From assembly GCA_002381865.1 (NCBI GenBank), contig DFYO01000036.1, positions 1 through 21,640 on the forward strand: a stretch of DNA of 21,640 bases. Direction: 5' to 3'. Under the pieces are notes generated by a model, which made no database searches, had not been told where the DNA came from, and was given only the letters and a program-made list of their open reading frames with translations. Made by a program: the position numbers and the translations under genes. Source of the DNA: Clostridiales bacterium UBA4080. GTDB lineage: Bacteria; Bacillota; Clostridia; Lachnospirales; Vallitaleaceae. This document shows positions 1 to 7,738 of the stretch, in pieces (the stretch's first letter is position 1; each line of letters begins with the position of its first letter).

Positions 1-364
1 CCTGACGGTGGAATATGAGCACAAAATGTATTTGAGCGGCGCGCTGAACATCATGAACCAGCCTGAATTCCGCAATGTGGACAAGGTCAGGGATGTGCTG
101 GCCCTGCTGGAAGAGCATCAAATCATGCAGGAACTCATGCTGGCCAGCTTCAAAGAAAAGAATCACGGCGTTGCCATCCGGATCGGCACGGAGAATCCCC
201 ACAAGGGACTTTCCTCCTACAGTATGGTGACGGCAACTTATCAGATGAACGGCAAGGTCATCGGCACCGTTGGGGTGCTGGGACCAACCCGGATGGATTA
301 TTCCCGAACTGCCGGCTTGCTGGAATATCTGGCAAAAACCTTGTCGGATGGTTTGGGAAATTAG
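1..364 (+). CDS. hrcA: Heat-inducible transcription repressor HrcA, C-terminal part (5' truncated by window edge)
   Basis: HrcA represses class I heat-shock genes by binding CIRCE operators and needs GroEL for activity. About 120 C-terminal residues are present; the frame is open from base 2, so the true start lies upstream. The C-terminal signature GTVGVLGPTRMDYSR, followed by a helix ending in the stop, is typical of the family. The winged-helix DNA-binding domain is outside the window. The gene is 39 bases upstream of grpE, the classic hrcA-grpE-dnaK order. Base composition is GC-rich (52-58% in lines counted by hand) and codons such as CTG, GGC and CGG are common, unlike every gene after position 1100. 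Identification is secure; the origin of this GC-rich end is discussed as a finding. Confidence 0.95.
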   Translation, partial: LTVEYEHKMYLSGALNIMNQPEFRNVDKVRDVLALLEEHQIMQELMLASFKEKNHGVAIRIGTENPHKGLSSYSMVTATYQMNGKVIGTVGVLGPTRMDYSRTAGLLEYLAKTLSDGLGN

Positions 365-403
365 TCACGGACATTCCGTATGATCAATGAGGAGGCAATC
401 ATT

Positions 404-1015
404 ATGAATCCAAAACACAAATCCGACAAAGCATCGGCGGCCGCTGAAAAGGCGGTAGCCGGTCAAGTCATGACCGAGGAAGAGATTCTGGCCCAGGACC
501 AGAAGAACAAGGCGGATGGAACCGCAGCGGAAGCTGGGGCATCCGGAGCCGCTGCCGGCCAGGCTGAACAAACCGCCCTGGAATTGGCACAGACCAAAGA
601 CCAGCTTTTAAGACTTTCGGCAGATTTTGATAATTTCCGCAAACGGACCCAAAAAGACAAAGAAGACTGGAGCCATTATGCTGTTCAGAATTTGCTGGAG
701 AAGTTCCTGCCGATCCTGGATGGACTGGACAACGCCATCGCGGCAGTTGGCAGCGCCGGCCCGGAAACCCAAAAGGTGCTGGACGGATTCCTGATGATCC
801 ACAAACAGTTCTCGGACATCCTGCAGCAGGAAGGTCTCAAAGAGATCCAGGCCTTGAACCAGCCCTTCGATCCCAATTTCCATGAGGCGGTGATCCATGC
901 AGCGCCTGAAGAAGGCCAGGCGGATAATCAGGTGGTGATGGTCCTGCGCAAAGGATACACTTATCGCGAACGCCTGATCCGGCCCAGCATGGTCAAGGTC
1001 ACCAAAGAACAATAA
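404..1015 (+). CDS. grpE: GrpE, nucleotide exchange factor of DnaK
   Basis: GrpE releases ADP from DnaK and so resets the chaperone cycle in the cytoplasm. The product is 203 residues, normal for the family. It has an Ala/Gln/Glu-rich flexible N-terminus, a long helical dimer region containing LRLSADFDNFRKR, and a C-terminal beta domain ending in GYTYRERLIRPSMVKV, the family signature. An in-frame ATG exists at 380, but the Shine-Dalgarno GAGGAGG at 389-395 lies 8 bases before the ATG at 404, so 404 is chosen. Composition is GC-rich like hrcA (one counted line, 721-780, is about 67% G+C), in sharp contrast to dnaK immediately downstream. Confidence 0.96.
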   Translation: MNPKHKSDKASAAAEKAVAGQVMTEEEILAQDQKNKADGTAAEAGASGAAAGQAEQTALELAQTKDQLLRLSADFDNFRKRTQKDKEDWSHYAVQNLLEKFLPILDGLDNAIAAVGSAGPETQKVLDGFLMIHKQFSDILQQEGLKEIQALNQPFDPNFHEAVIHAAPEEGQADNQVVMVLRKGYTYRERLIRPSMVKVTKEQ

Positions 1016-1111
1016 TTCATCCCAATGCAAATACCTGCGGCTTGTTCGCGGTATGAATAAAGAAACAATAACGATCCAAAACGGATAGATTAAGACTGGA
1101 GGAAGATTATT

Positions 1112-2968
1112 ATGGGCAAAGTTATTGGTATTGACTTAGGAACAACAAACTCATGTGTATCTGTTATGGAGGCTGGAAAACCAGTAGTTATATCAAATAC
1201 AGAGGGAGCAAGAACAACACCATCTATAGTTGCGTTTGCAAAAAATGGTGAAAGATTAGTAGGTGATCCTGCAAAAAGACAATCAATTACTAATCCAGAT
1301 AAAACTGTAATGTCTATTAAAAGAGAAATGGGAACAAACCATAAAACAAAAATTGATGATAAAGATTACTCACCACAGGAAATATCAGCAATGATTTTAC
1401 AAAAGCTAAAGGCAGATGCAGAAAGCTACCTAGGAGAAGCGGTAACAGAAGCAGTAATAACTGTTCCAGCATACTTTAATGATAGTCAAAGACAGGCTAC
1501 TAAGGATGCAGGAAAAATTGCTGGATTAGATGTAAAAAGAATTATTAACGAGCCTACAGCAGCAGCACTTGCATATGGACTTGACAACGAGCATGAACAA
1601 AAGATTATGGTATACGATTTAGGAGGAGGAACCTTCGACGTATCTATTATAGAGATTGGTGACGGAGTACTTGAAGTTCTTGCAACAAGCGGAAACAACA
1701 GACTTGGCGGAGATGACTTTGATAAAAGAGTTATTGACTATCTTGTAAGAGAATTTAAGAACGCAGAAGGTATTGATCTTTCATCAGACAAAATGGCAAT
1801 GCAGAGATTAAGAGATGCTGCAGAAAATGCAAAAAAAGAGCTTTCAAATACAACAACTACTAATATTAATTTGCCATTTATTACTGCCAGCCAAGACGGA
1901 GCAAAGCATTTAGATGTTACCCTTACTAGGGCTAAGTTTGATGAGCTTACTCATGACCTTGTTGACAGTACCTTAGGACCTGTTAATAATGCCTTAAAGG
2001 ATGCTGGATTGGCAGCTTCACAATTAGATAAAATTTTACTTGTGGGTGGTTCAACAAGAATACCAGCTGTTCAAGATGCAGTAAAAAATATTACAGGTAA
2101 GGATGCATTTAAAGGAATAAATCCTGATGAATGTGTAGCAGTAGGTGCGGCAATTCAAGGAGGAAAGCTTGCAGGAGATGCCGGAGCAGGAGACATTCTT
2201 TTATTAGACGTAACACCTCTAAGCCTAGGAATTGAAACAATGGGAGGAGTTGCTACCAAGCTAATTGAAAGAAATACTACAATTCCTACAAAGAAAAGCC
2301 AGGTTTTCTCTACAGCAGAGGATAATCAGACAGCGGTTGATATTCACGTAGTTCAAGGTGAAAGAGAATTTGCAAGAGACAATAAAACTCTTGGAAGATT
2401 TAGATTAGATGGAATTGCACCAGCAAGAAGAGGTATTCCTCAAATAGAGGTTAGTTTTGATATTGATGCAAATGGTATTGTAAATGTACATGCTAAAGAT
2501 TTAGGAACAGGAAAAGAGCAACATATTACAATTACTGCAAGCACAAATTTATCTGATGATGAGATTGAAAAAGCAGTTGAAGAGGCTAAAAGATTTGAAG
2601 CTGAAGATAAAAAACGCAAGGAAAATGTGGATTTGAAAAATGAAGTGGATTCACTTGTGTTTCAAACAGAAAAGACAATTACTGATCTTGGAGACAAAAT
2701 TAGTGGTGACGAAAAAGCAGGAATTGAAGCTCAGCTAAATAAATTAAAGGAGTTAAGCTCAAAGGTTAATGCAGAAAATATCAGTGATTCAGAAGCGGCT
2801 GAATTAAAGGCTGCAAAAGAATCATTAACTACAATGCTTCAGGAATTCTCAGCTAAATTATACGAGGCAGCTGGCGCAGAACATCAACAGCAAGGACAAG
2901 AAGCAGAGCAGCAAAGTCAGCAAGGGCCTGATGATTTTGTAGATGTTGATTTTAAAGAAGAAAACTAA
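1112..2968 (+). CDS. dnaK: Molecular chaperone DnaK (Hsp70)
   Basis: Hsp70 binds exposed hydrophobic peptides in an ATP-dependent cycle with DnaJ and GrpE. The 618-residue product has all expected parts: phosphate-1 motif IGIDLGTTNSCV (about 5-16), VPAYFNDSQRQAT (about 118-130), phosphate-2 motif DLGGGTFDVSIIEI (from 169), adenosine motif LLVGGSTRIP (about 309-318), the interdomain/SBD entry DVTPLSLGIETMGG (about 366-379), a helical lid, and an acidic Gln-rich tail ending DDFVDVDFKEEN. The nucleotide-binding domain has the shorter loop typical of Firmicutes DnaK. The start is supported by GGAGGA at 1098-1103, 8 bases upstream. Codon use is AT-rich with AGA arginine from the first codons onward, unlike grpE 96 bases upstream. 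Confidence 0.98.
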   Translation: MGKVIGIDLGTTNSCVSVMEAGKPVVISNTEGARTTPSIVAFAKNGERLVGDPAKRQSITNPDKTVMSIKREMGTNHKTKIDDKDYSPQEISAMILQKLKADAESYLGEAVTEAVITVPAYFNDSQRQATKDAGKIAGLDVKRIINEPTAAALAYGLDNEHEQKIMVYDLGGGTFDVSIIEIGDGVLEVLATSGNNRLGGDDFDKRVIDYLVREFKNAEGIDLSSDKMAMQRLRDAAENAKKELSNTTTTNINLPFITASQDGAKHLDVTLTRAKFDELTHDLVDSTLGPVNNALKDAGLAASQLDKILLVGGSTRIPAVQDAVKNITGKDAFKGINPDECVAVGAAIQGGKLAGDAGAGDILLLDVTPLSLGIETMGGVATKLIERNTTIPTKKSQVFSTAEDNQTAVDIHVVQGEREFARDNKTLGRFRLDGIAPARRGIPQIEVSFDIDANGIVNVHAKDLGTGKEQHITITASTNLSDDEIEKAVEEAKRFEAEDKKRKENVDLKNEVDSLVFQTEKTITDLGDKISGDEKAGIEAQLNKLKELSSKVNAENISDSEAAELKAAKESLTTMLQEFSAKLYEAAGAEHQQQGQEAEQQSQQGPDDFVDVDFKEEN

Positions 2969-2980
2969 AAAAATATTAAA

Positions 2981-3003
2981 GCCCCCGTCTATTTGGCGGG
3001 GGT
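2981..3003 (+). other. GC-rich hairpin just after dnaK
   Basis: CCCCCG (2982-2987) pairs with CGGGGG (2997-3002), extended inward by a wobble pair and a C-G pair and outward by a G-T pair, with a short T-rich loop. It begins 12 bases after the dnaK stop. On the plus strand no run of T follows (the next bases are GACTTATA), so it is a poor intrinsic terminator in that direction. It may stabilise the 3' end of the dnaK transcript or act as a Rho-independent pause. The run of A before it would favour termination on the opposite strand, where I see no gene. Confidence 0.5.
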
Positions 3004-3135
3004 GACTTATAGAACAAACAGTATAAAATAAAAGACAACTTAACAAATACAATCAACTAAAAAGATTGATATTAAGAAGTATTCGCTTAAGGAATGTCTA
3101 ATGACAGCACTTAGAGTAAAAAATAAAAGCAAAAA

Positions 3136-3177
3136 AGAAATGCCATACAACAGCGAAGGCGGTTGCATGGTGTTTTT
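3136..3177 (+). terminator. Long hairpin with T tract, likely end of the dnaK transcript
   Basis: Bases 3136-3151 pair with 3162-3177 over 16 positions with one A-C mismatch (3147/3166) and three G-T pairs; the loop is 10 bases. The 5' arm starts in A-rich DNA and the 3' arm ends in GTTTTT, so it can act in either direction. It separates dnaK from the dnaJ promoter 28 bases further on. The T tract is short and partly inside the stem, so efficiency is uncertain. Confidence 0.55.
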
Positions 3178-3204
3178 GACCGTAATTCAATAGCTATAGT
3201 TTTA

Positions 3205-3233
3205 TTGAAAAACAAAATTCCATGTAGTATAAT
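3205..3233 (+). promoter_or_regulatory. Sigma-A type promoter of dnaJ
   Basis: TTGAAA at 3205-3210 and a perfect TATAAT at 3228-3233 are separated by exactly 17 bases, placing transcription start near 3240, about 23 bases before the dnaJ start codon. This means dnaJ and the genes behind it can be transcribed without dnaK. No CIRCE inverted repeat overlaps it. Confidence 0.8.
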
Positions 3234-3262
3234 GAGCAATAGAGAATAAATGAGGTGAAAAT

Positions 3263-4411
3263 ATGGCAGAAAAAAGAGATTACTATGAGACCCTTGGTGT
3301 CCAAAAGGGTGCATCAGATACTGAAATTAAAAAAGCATATAGAAAGCTAGCAAAGCAATATCATCCTGATACTAACCCAGGAGATAGTGTTTCAGAGCAT
3401 AAATTTAAAGAGGCAACAGAAGCCTATGAGGTTTTGAGTGACAGCAATAAAAGAGCTCAGTATGACCAGTTTGGACATGCGGCATTTGAAAATGGCGGAG
3501 GTGCAGGTGGTTTTAGAGGAGGCTTTGATTTTGGCGGAGATATGGGCGATATTTTTGGCGATATTTTCGGTGATATGTTTGGCGGAGGAAGAAGACAAAG
3601 CTCAAATGCACCTCAAAAGGGAGTTAATATTAGAGCTAATATAAGACTAAAATTTGAAGAAGCAGTTTTTGGAGTTGAAAAGGAAATTCAAATGAATATT
3701 GCTGACCCATGTGAAACCTGTAATGGAACAGGTGCAAAGGCGGGTACACAGCCAGAGCAGTGTCCTACTTGCCAAGGAGCAGGACAGGTAAGATACAATC
3801 AGCAAACCTTATTTGGAACAATGTCAAGCGTTAAAACCTGTAATCATTGTCAGGGGACAGGTAAAATTATCAAAGAAAAATGTTCTGATTGCCAAGGAAG
3901 CGGCTTTGTAAGAAAGAATAAAAAAATGTCTGTTGCAATTCCAGAGGGAATTGACAATGGTCAAAGCATAAGATTAAAGGGAAAAGGTGAACCGGGTAAA
4001 AACGGAGGACCAAGAGGAGATATTCTTTTAACAGTATATGTTGAGCCTCATCCGTTTTTTGAAAGACAGGATACGGATATTTTCTATACAATGCCTATAA
4101 ACTTTACACAAGCGGCATTAGGTGCTGAGCTTGAGGTTCCTACTATTGATGGAAATGTAAAGTATGAAATAAAGCCAGGTACTCAGACGAATACAAGGTT
4201 CAGACTTAAAGGAAAGGGCGTTCCAAGGATTAATAATCCTAAAATAAGAGGAGACCAATATATCACTGTAATTGTAGATGTACCACAAAATCTTACAGAA
4301 AGACAGGTAGAGCTGCTCAAGGAATTTGCTGCCATTTCAAAGGAAAATAACAATGACAATTCTGATAAAAAGAAAAAATGGTACGATAAAGTAAAGGATG
4401 TCTTTGAATAA
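3263..4411 (+). CDS. dnaJ: Chaperone DnaJ (type I Hsp40)
   Basis: DnaJ delivers substrates to DnaK and stimulates its ATPase. The 382-residue product contains the J domain (about 5-70, with H34-P35-D36), a Gly/Phe-rich linker (about 77-112), a zinc-binding domain starting at C150 with four CxxCxGxG repeats (CETCNGTG, CPTCQGAG, CNHCQGTG, CSDCQGSG), and the two C-terminal beta domains. Its tail is Lys/Asn-rich. GAGGTG at 3252-3257 precedes the ATG. The gene is AT-rich like dnaK, is read from its own promoter at 3205-3233, and heads a tight cluster with prmA (14 bases downstream), rsmE and cheY. Confidence 0.98.
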   Translation: MAEKRDYYETLGVQKGASDTEIKKAYRKLAKQYHPDTNPGDSVSEHKFKEATEAYEVLSDSNKRAQYDQFGHAAFENGGGAGGFRGGFDFGGDMGDIFGDIFGDMFGGGRRQSSNAPQKGVNIRANIRLKFEEAVFGVEKEIQMNIADPCETCNGTGAKAGTQPEQCPTCQGAGQVRYNQQTLFGTMSSVKTCNHCQGTGKIIKEKCSDCQGSGFVRKNKKMSVAIPEGIDNGQSIRLKGKGEPGKNGGPRGDILLTVYVEPHPFFERQDTDIFYTMPINFTQAALGAELEVPTIDGNVKYEIKPGTQTNTRFRLKGKGVPRINNPKIRGDQYITVIVDVPQNLTERQVELLKEFAAISKENNNDNSDKKKKWYDKVKDVFE

Positions 4412-4425
4412 GACAAGGTGAATAC

Positions 4426-5355
4426 ATGGAATGGCATAGCTTGGTTATTGAAACAAAGGAGGAGGCAATTGAAGCAATTGCTGATATGCTTTACTCCTTA
4501 GAGGTAAAAGGAATAGAAATTATTGATAATAAATTAAGTGATTCTGAAAAGGAAAAGCTGATTGTAGATTATATAGATGACAGGATTATTCCTTCAGATG
4601 TAGTAAAAATTATATGCTATTTTTCTGATCAAGAAGATATTGACGAAAAAATAGAATTAATTAAGAAGGGTTTGGAGAATATAGCACAATTTATAGATAT
4701 AGGTGAATGCTCAATTACACTTGGTACGACAAGTGAAGAGGACTGGGCTAACAATTGGAAGAAATACTATAAGCCTTTTAAAGTTGGCAGCTCTATTGTT
4801 GTAAAGCCAACCTGGGAGGAATATCAAAAAGAAAATAATGAAGAAATAATTATTGAAATTGATCCAGGAATGGCATTTGGTTGTGGAACTCATGAAACCA
4901 CATCCATGTGCATTGAGCATATTGAAAAAAATATTAAAAAAGACGACACTGTTTTAGATATTGGGTGCGGAAGCGGTATATTATCTATTGTAGCTGCAAA
5001 GCTAGGGGCAAAAAAGGTTACGGGAATTGATTTGGATAAGGCGGCAGTTAAGGTAAGTAAGGAAAATGTTGAATTAAACAGGCTTGAAGATACTGTTTCT
5101 ATATATCATGGAGATTTGATTGGCCAGGAAAATGAGAAGGTTGATATAGCAGTTGCAAATATAATGGCAGATGTTATTTTGATTTTAATGGAAGATATTG
5201 AAAAAGTACTAAAAAAAGGCGGTCTGTTTATAGCTTCAGGAATAATACGTGACCGTTATCCGGAAATAGAGAAAAAATTACTGGAAAAGGGTTTTAGTGT
5301 GTTGGATAAAACTGATATGAGTGAATGGGTAGCAGTTACAGCACAAAACCAATAG
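4426..5355 (+). CDS. prmA: Ribosomal protein L11 methyltransferase PrmA
   Basis: PrmA trimethylates ribosomal protein L11 using S-adenosylmethionine. The 309-residue product has the N-terminal substrate-recognition domain, then DPGMAFGCGTHETT (from about 146), the SAM-binding motif I LDIGCGSGIL (about 177-186) and the acidic motif II end TGIDLD, followed by VANIMADVI, which replaces the usual N/D-PPY motif in PrmA. Length is normal. It starts 14 bases after dnaJ behind AAGGTG and is followed immediately by rsmE, a common Firmicutes order. Confidence 0.96.
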   Translation: MEWHSLVIETKEEAIEAIADMLYSLEVKGIEIIDNKLSDSEKEKLIVDYIDDRIIPSDVVKIICYFSDQEDIDEKIELIKKGLENIAQFIDIGECSITLGTTSEEDWANNWKKYYKPFKVGSSIVVKPTWEEYQKENNEEIIIEIDPGMAFGCGTHETTSMCIEHIEKNIKKDDTVLDIGCGSGILSIVAAKLGAKKVTGIDLDKAAVKVSKENVELNRLEDTVSIYHGDLIGQENEKVDIAVANIMADVILILMEDIEKVLKKGGLFIASGIIRDRYPEIEKKLLEKGFSVLDKTDMSEWVAVTAQNQ

Positions 5356-5365
5356 GAGCTACAAT

Positions 5366-6106
5366 ATGCATTTGTTTTTTGTGGATGAAAATCAGATTGA
5401 AAGTGAATTTATTCGAATAACTGGTGCGGATGTTAACCATATTTCTAAGGTTTTAAGACTTCCGTTACAGGAAGAAATTTTAATTAGTAATAGACAAGGT
5501 CTTGAATACTGTTGTATAATAGATTCAATAGATAAGGATTTTATTAATTGTAAAATTTTATCTATTGAAGAATCTAATCAAGAGCTTCCTGCTAAAATTT
5601 ACCTGTTTCAAGGTTTGCCTAAACAGGATAAGATGGAGCTTATAATACAAAAAAGCATAGAGCTTGGTGTTTATGAAATTGTTCCCGTTGCAATGGAAAG
5701 GTCAATTGTTAAGCTGAATAGTTCAAAAAAAGATAAGAAGGCTGACAGATGGCAAAAAATTGCAGAATCCGCGGCAAAACAATCTCACAGAGGTATTATT
5801 CCAAGAGTTCATGAGCCTTTATCCTTTAAAGAAGCTATGAAATATGCTAAAGAGCTAGATACAATCATAGTACCTTATGAAAAAGCAAATCAAGCTCAAT
5901 ATTCGAAGGAAGTATTTTCCAAACTTAATAATTTTAATAGTATAGGAATTTTTATTGGCCCTGAAGGCGGATTTGCCAAGCAAGAGATTTCAGAAATAGA
6001 AGACCTTGGAGCATCAATTGTAACCTTGGGAAAAAGAATTCTAAGAACTGAAACAGCTGGATTAGTGGTATTATCTATAATAATGTTTAACATGGAGGTG
6101 GGGTAA
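5366..6106 (+). CDS. rsmE: 16S rRNA m3U1498 methyltransferase RsmE
   Basis: RsmE methylates N3 of U1498 in 16S rRNA. The 246-residue product has the N-terminal PUA-like domain and a C-terminal SPOUT (trefoil-knot) domain: QGLPKQDKMELIIQKSIELG, then IGPEGGF and LGKRILRTETAGLV, which form the SAM-binding knot. The Shine-Dalgarno TAGGAG overlaps the prmA stop codon, so translation of the two is probably linked. The stop codon lies 2 bases before the cheY start, making a tight prmA-rsmE-cheY unit. Confidence 0.96.
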   Translation: MHLFFVDENQIESEFIRITGADVNHISKVLRLPLQEEILISNRQGLEYCCIIDSIDKDFINCKILSIEESNQELPAKIYLFQGLPKQDKMELIIQKSIELGVYEIVPVAMERSIVKLNSSKKDKKADRWQKIAESAAKQSHRGIIPRVHEPLSFKEAMKYAKELDTIIVPYEKANQAQYSKEVFSKLNNFNSIGIFIGPEGGFAKQEISEIEDLGASIVTLGKRILRTETAGLVVLSIIMFNMEVG

Positions 6107-6108
6107 TT

Positions 6109-6477
6109 ATGAGCGCCATCAGAATACTAATTGTTGACGATGCAGTGTTTATGAGAACGGTTCTAAAGAAAATGTTAGAAGAAGAGAATTTTGAAATTGT
6201 TGGTGAAGCCAGCAACGGAATTGAAGCTATTAAAAAAGCCAAAGAATTGACTCCGGATGTAGTTACACTTGATATAACAATGCCGGAAATGGATGGGGTT
6301 ACAGCACTCCCCGAAATTTTAAAGGAAAGCCCAAATACAAAAGTTATTATGTGTTCTGCAATGGGACAACAGCCAATGGTAGTTGAAGCTATTAAAAAAG
6401 GTGCGAAGGATTTTATTGTTAAGCCCTTTCAAAAAGCAAGAGTACTTCAGGCTATTGAAAATATTATGTCAAAATAA
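6109..6477 (+). CDS. cheY: CheY-type single-domain response regulator
   Basis: A 122-residue receiver domain with no output domain. Conserved residues are visible: acidic pair D10-D11, phospho-acceptor D55 in VTLDITMPEMDG, S83 in MCSAMG (the Thr/Ser switch) and K105 in IVKPF. The sequence is close to CheY of Firmicutes and Thermotoga, which signals to flagellar motor proteins. GGAGGTG lies inside the end of rsmE and the start codon follows its stop by 2 bases, so translation is coupled. No kinase, CheA or flagellar gene is in view; type IV pilus genes begin about 11 kb further on. The partner cannot be inferred from this window. Confidence 0.9.
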   Translation: MSAIRILIVDDAVFMRTVLKKMLEEENFEIVGEASNGIEAIKKAKELTPDVVTLDITMPEMDGVTALPEILKESPNTKVIMCSAMGQQPMVVEAIKKGAKDFIVKPFQKARVLQAIENIMSK

Positions 6478-6508
6478 TATTAATCCCAGTATAATAGATG
6501 CGATTTTT

Positions 6509-6533
6509 AAGGTAGGGGTATCCCTGCCTTTTT
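6509..6533 (+). terminator. Intrinsic terminator after cheY
   Basis: AAGGTAGGG (6509-6517) pairs with CCCTGCCTT (6522-6530) with one T-G wobble and a GTAT tetraloop, and the 3' arm runs into TTTTT. It ends 24 bases before the start codon of the next gene, closing the dnaJ-prmA-rsmE-cheY transcript. Confidence 0.85.
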
Positions 6534-6557
6534 ATATTTTTTCAGAGGTGAATAAGT

Positions 6558-7715
6558 GTGGAAGTATATTTAGACAATGCAGCTACAACGAAAGTAATGG
6601 ACAAGGCAGTTGAAAAAACTGCTCTTGTTTTTAATTTAAATTATGGAAATTCAGCATCAATGCACAAGAAAGGCATGGAGGCAGAAAAGGAAGTTATACA
6701 TTCTAAAAAGATACTTGCAGGCATATTGAAAATAGAGCCGAACGAATTATATTTTACATCGGGTGGCACAGAATCGAACAATATGGCAATACTTGGAGCT
6801 GCAAGAATATATCATAGAAGAGGCAAGCATATTATTGTTTCAGCCTACGAGCATCCTTCAGTTTTGAAAACAGCTATGTCACTTGAAGAAGAAGGATTTG
6901 AGGTTTCAATTCTTAAGGTTCAAAAGGATGGGAGTTTTTTGCTGGAGGAGCTGGAAAAATTAATCCGAGAGGATACAATACTTGTTTCTATTATGCATGT
7001 AAATAATGAAGTAGGAACAATTGCACCAATTGAAAAGATAGGGAAATTAATAAAGAAAAAAAATCAAAATACCTTATTTCATGTTGATGCAGTACAATCC
7101 TTCGGTAAGCTAGAAATTTTTCCAAAAAAATACTTGATTGATTATATGAGTGTTAGCGGACATAAATTATATGCTCCCAAAGGAATCGGTATTCTTTATA
7201 TAAAAAAGGGTTTGAGATTAAAGCCGTTATTTTATGGCGGCGGTCATCAAGAAGGAGTAAGGCCAGGCACTGAAAATACACCGGCAATAGCGGCGTTAGG
7301 AACAGTTGCAGAGCAATTATATGCTAATCTATCAGAAAACTATGAAAAGCTTGGGCATATAAAAAAATATTTAAGAGACAGAATTTTAAATGAAATAGAA
7401 AATACATATCAAAACAGTCCAAGTGATGAGATTACAGGAAACCATATATTAAATATACGATTTGAGGATGTAAAGGGAGAAGTGCTTTTGCATTCGCTTG
7501 AGGAAAAAGGCATTTATGTGTCAACAGGCTCTGCGTGTTCTTCTAAAAAAACCGAACTGAGCAGTACACTTCTTGCGTTAGGATATACTTCAGCACAGGT
7601 AGACAGCTCAATTAGATTTAGTTTTTCTTTGGATAACACTATTGAGGAAATGGATTATCTTGTAGAACAATTAAAACAAATAGTACCAACACTAAGAAAG
7701 TTTGTCAAAAAATAG
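6558..7715 (+). CDS. Cysteine desulfurase, NifS/IscS family (NifZ-like partner of ThiI)
   Basis: PLP-dependent enzyme that takes sulfur from cysteine as a persulfide. The 385-residue product shows LDNAATT at the N-terminus, the PLP region FHVDAVQS, Schiff-base lysine K203 in VSGHKLYAPKG, GVRPGTEN, and the mobile-loop catalytic cysteine C327 in STGSACSS. The start is GTG with AGAGGTG 7 bases upstream. It lies 23 bases before thiI, as nifZ-thiI do in Bacillus subtilis, so its likely job is to load sulfur on ThiI for 4-thiouridine in tRNA rather than general Fe-S assembly; no iscU-type scaffold is nearby. The family is certain; the NifZ role is inferred from position. Confidence 0.93.
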   Translation: MEVYLDNAATTKVMDKAVEKTALVFNLNYGNSASMHKKGMEAEKEVIHSKKILAGILKIEPNELYFTSGGTESNNMAILGAARIYHRRGKHIIVSAYEHPSVLKTAMSLEEEGFEVSILKVQKDGSFLLEELEKLIREDTILVSIMHVNNEVGTIAPIEKIGKLIKKKNQNTLFHVDAVQSFGKLEIFPKKYLIDYMSVSGHKLYAPKGIGILYIKKGLRLKPLFYGGGHQEGVRPGTENTPAIAALGTVAEQLYANLSENYEKLGHIKKYLRDRILNEIENTYQNSPSDEITGNHILNIRFEDVKGEVLLHSLEEKGIYVSTGSACSSKKTELSSTLLALGYTSAQVDSSIRFSFSLDNTIEEMDYLVEQLKQIVPTLRKFVKK

Positions 7716-7738
7716 ATTTATTATATCAGGAGAAAAAA

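Noticed and set aside
380..403. Upstream GrpE start at ATG 380.
   Set aside because: The GAGGAGG site at 389-395 would lie inside the gene and is correctly spaced for ATG 404.
608..1030. 140-codon open frame on the minus strand opposite grpE.
   Set aside because: Antisense to a well conserved gene in GC-rich DNA where long shadow frames are expected; no family recognised.
3103..3119. GACAGCACTTAGAGTAA resembles CIRCE half-sites (TTAGCACTC / GAGTGCTAA).
   Set aside because: The pieces are in the wrong order and there is no matching inverted half at a 9-base spacing, so it is not a CIRCE.
6383..6613. 76-codon plus-strand frame spanning the cheY end, terminator and desulfurase start.
   Set aside because: Out-of-frame overlap with both genes and crosses a terminator; no family features.
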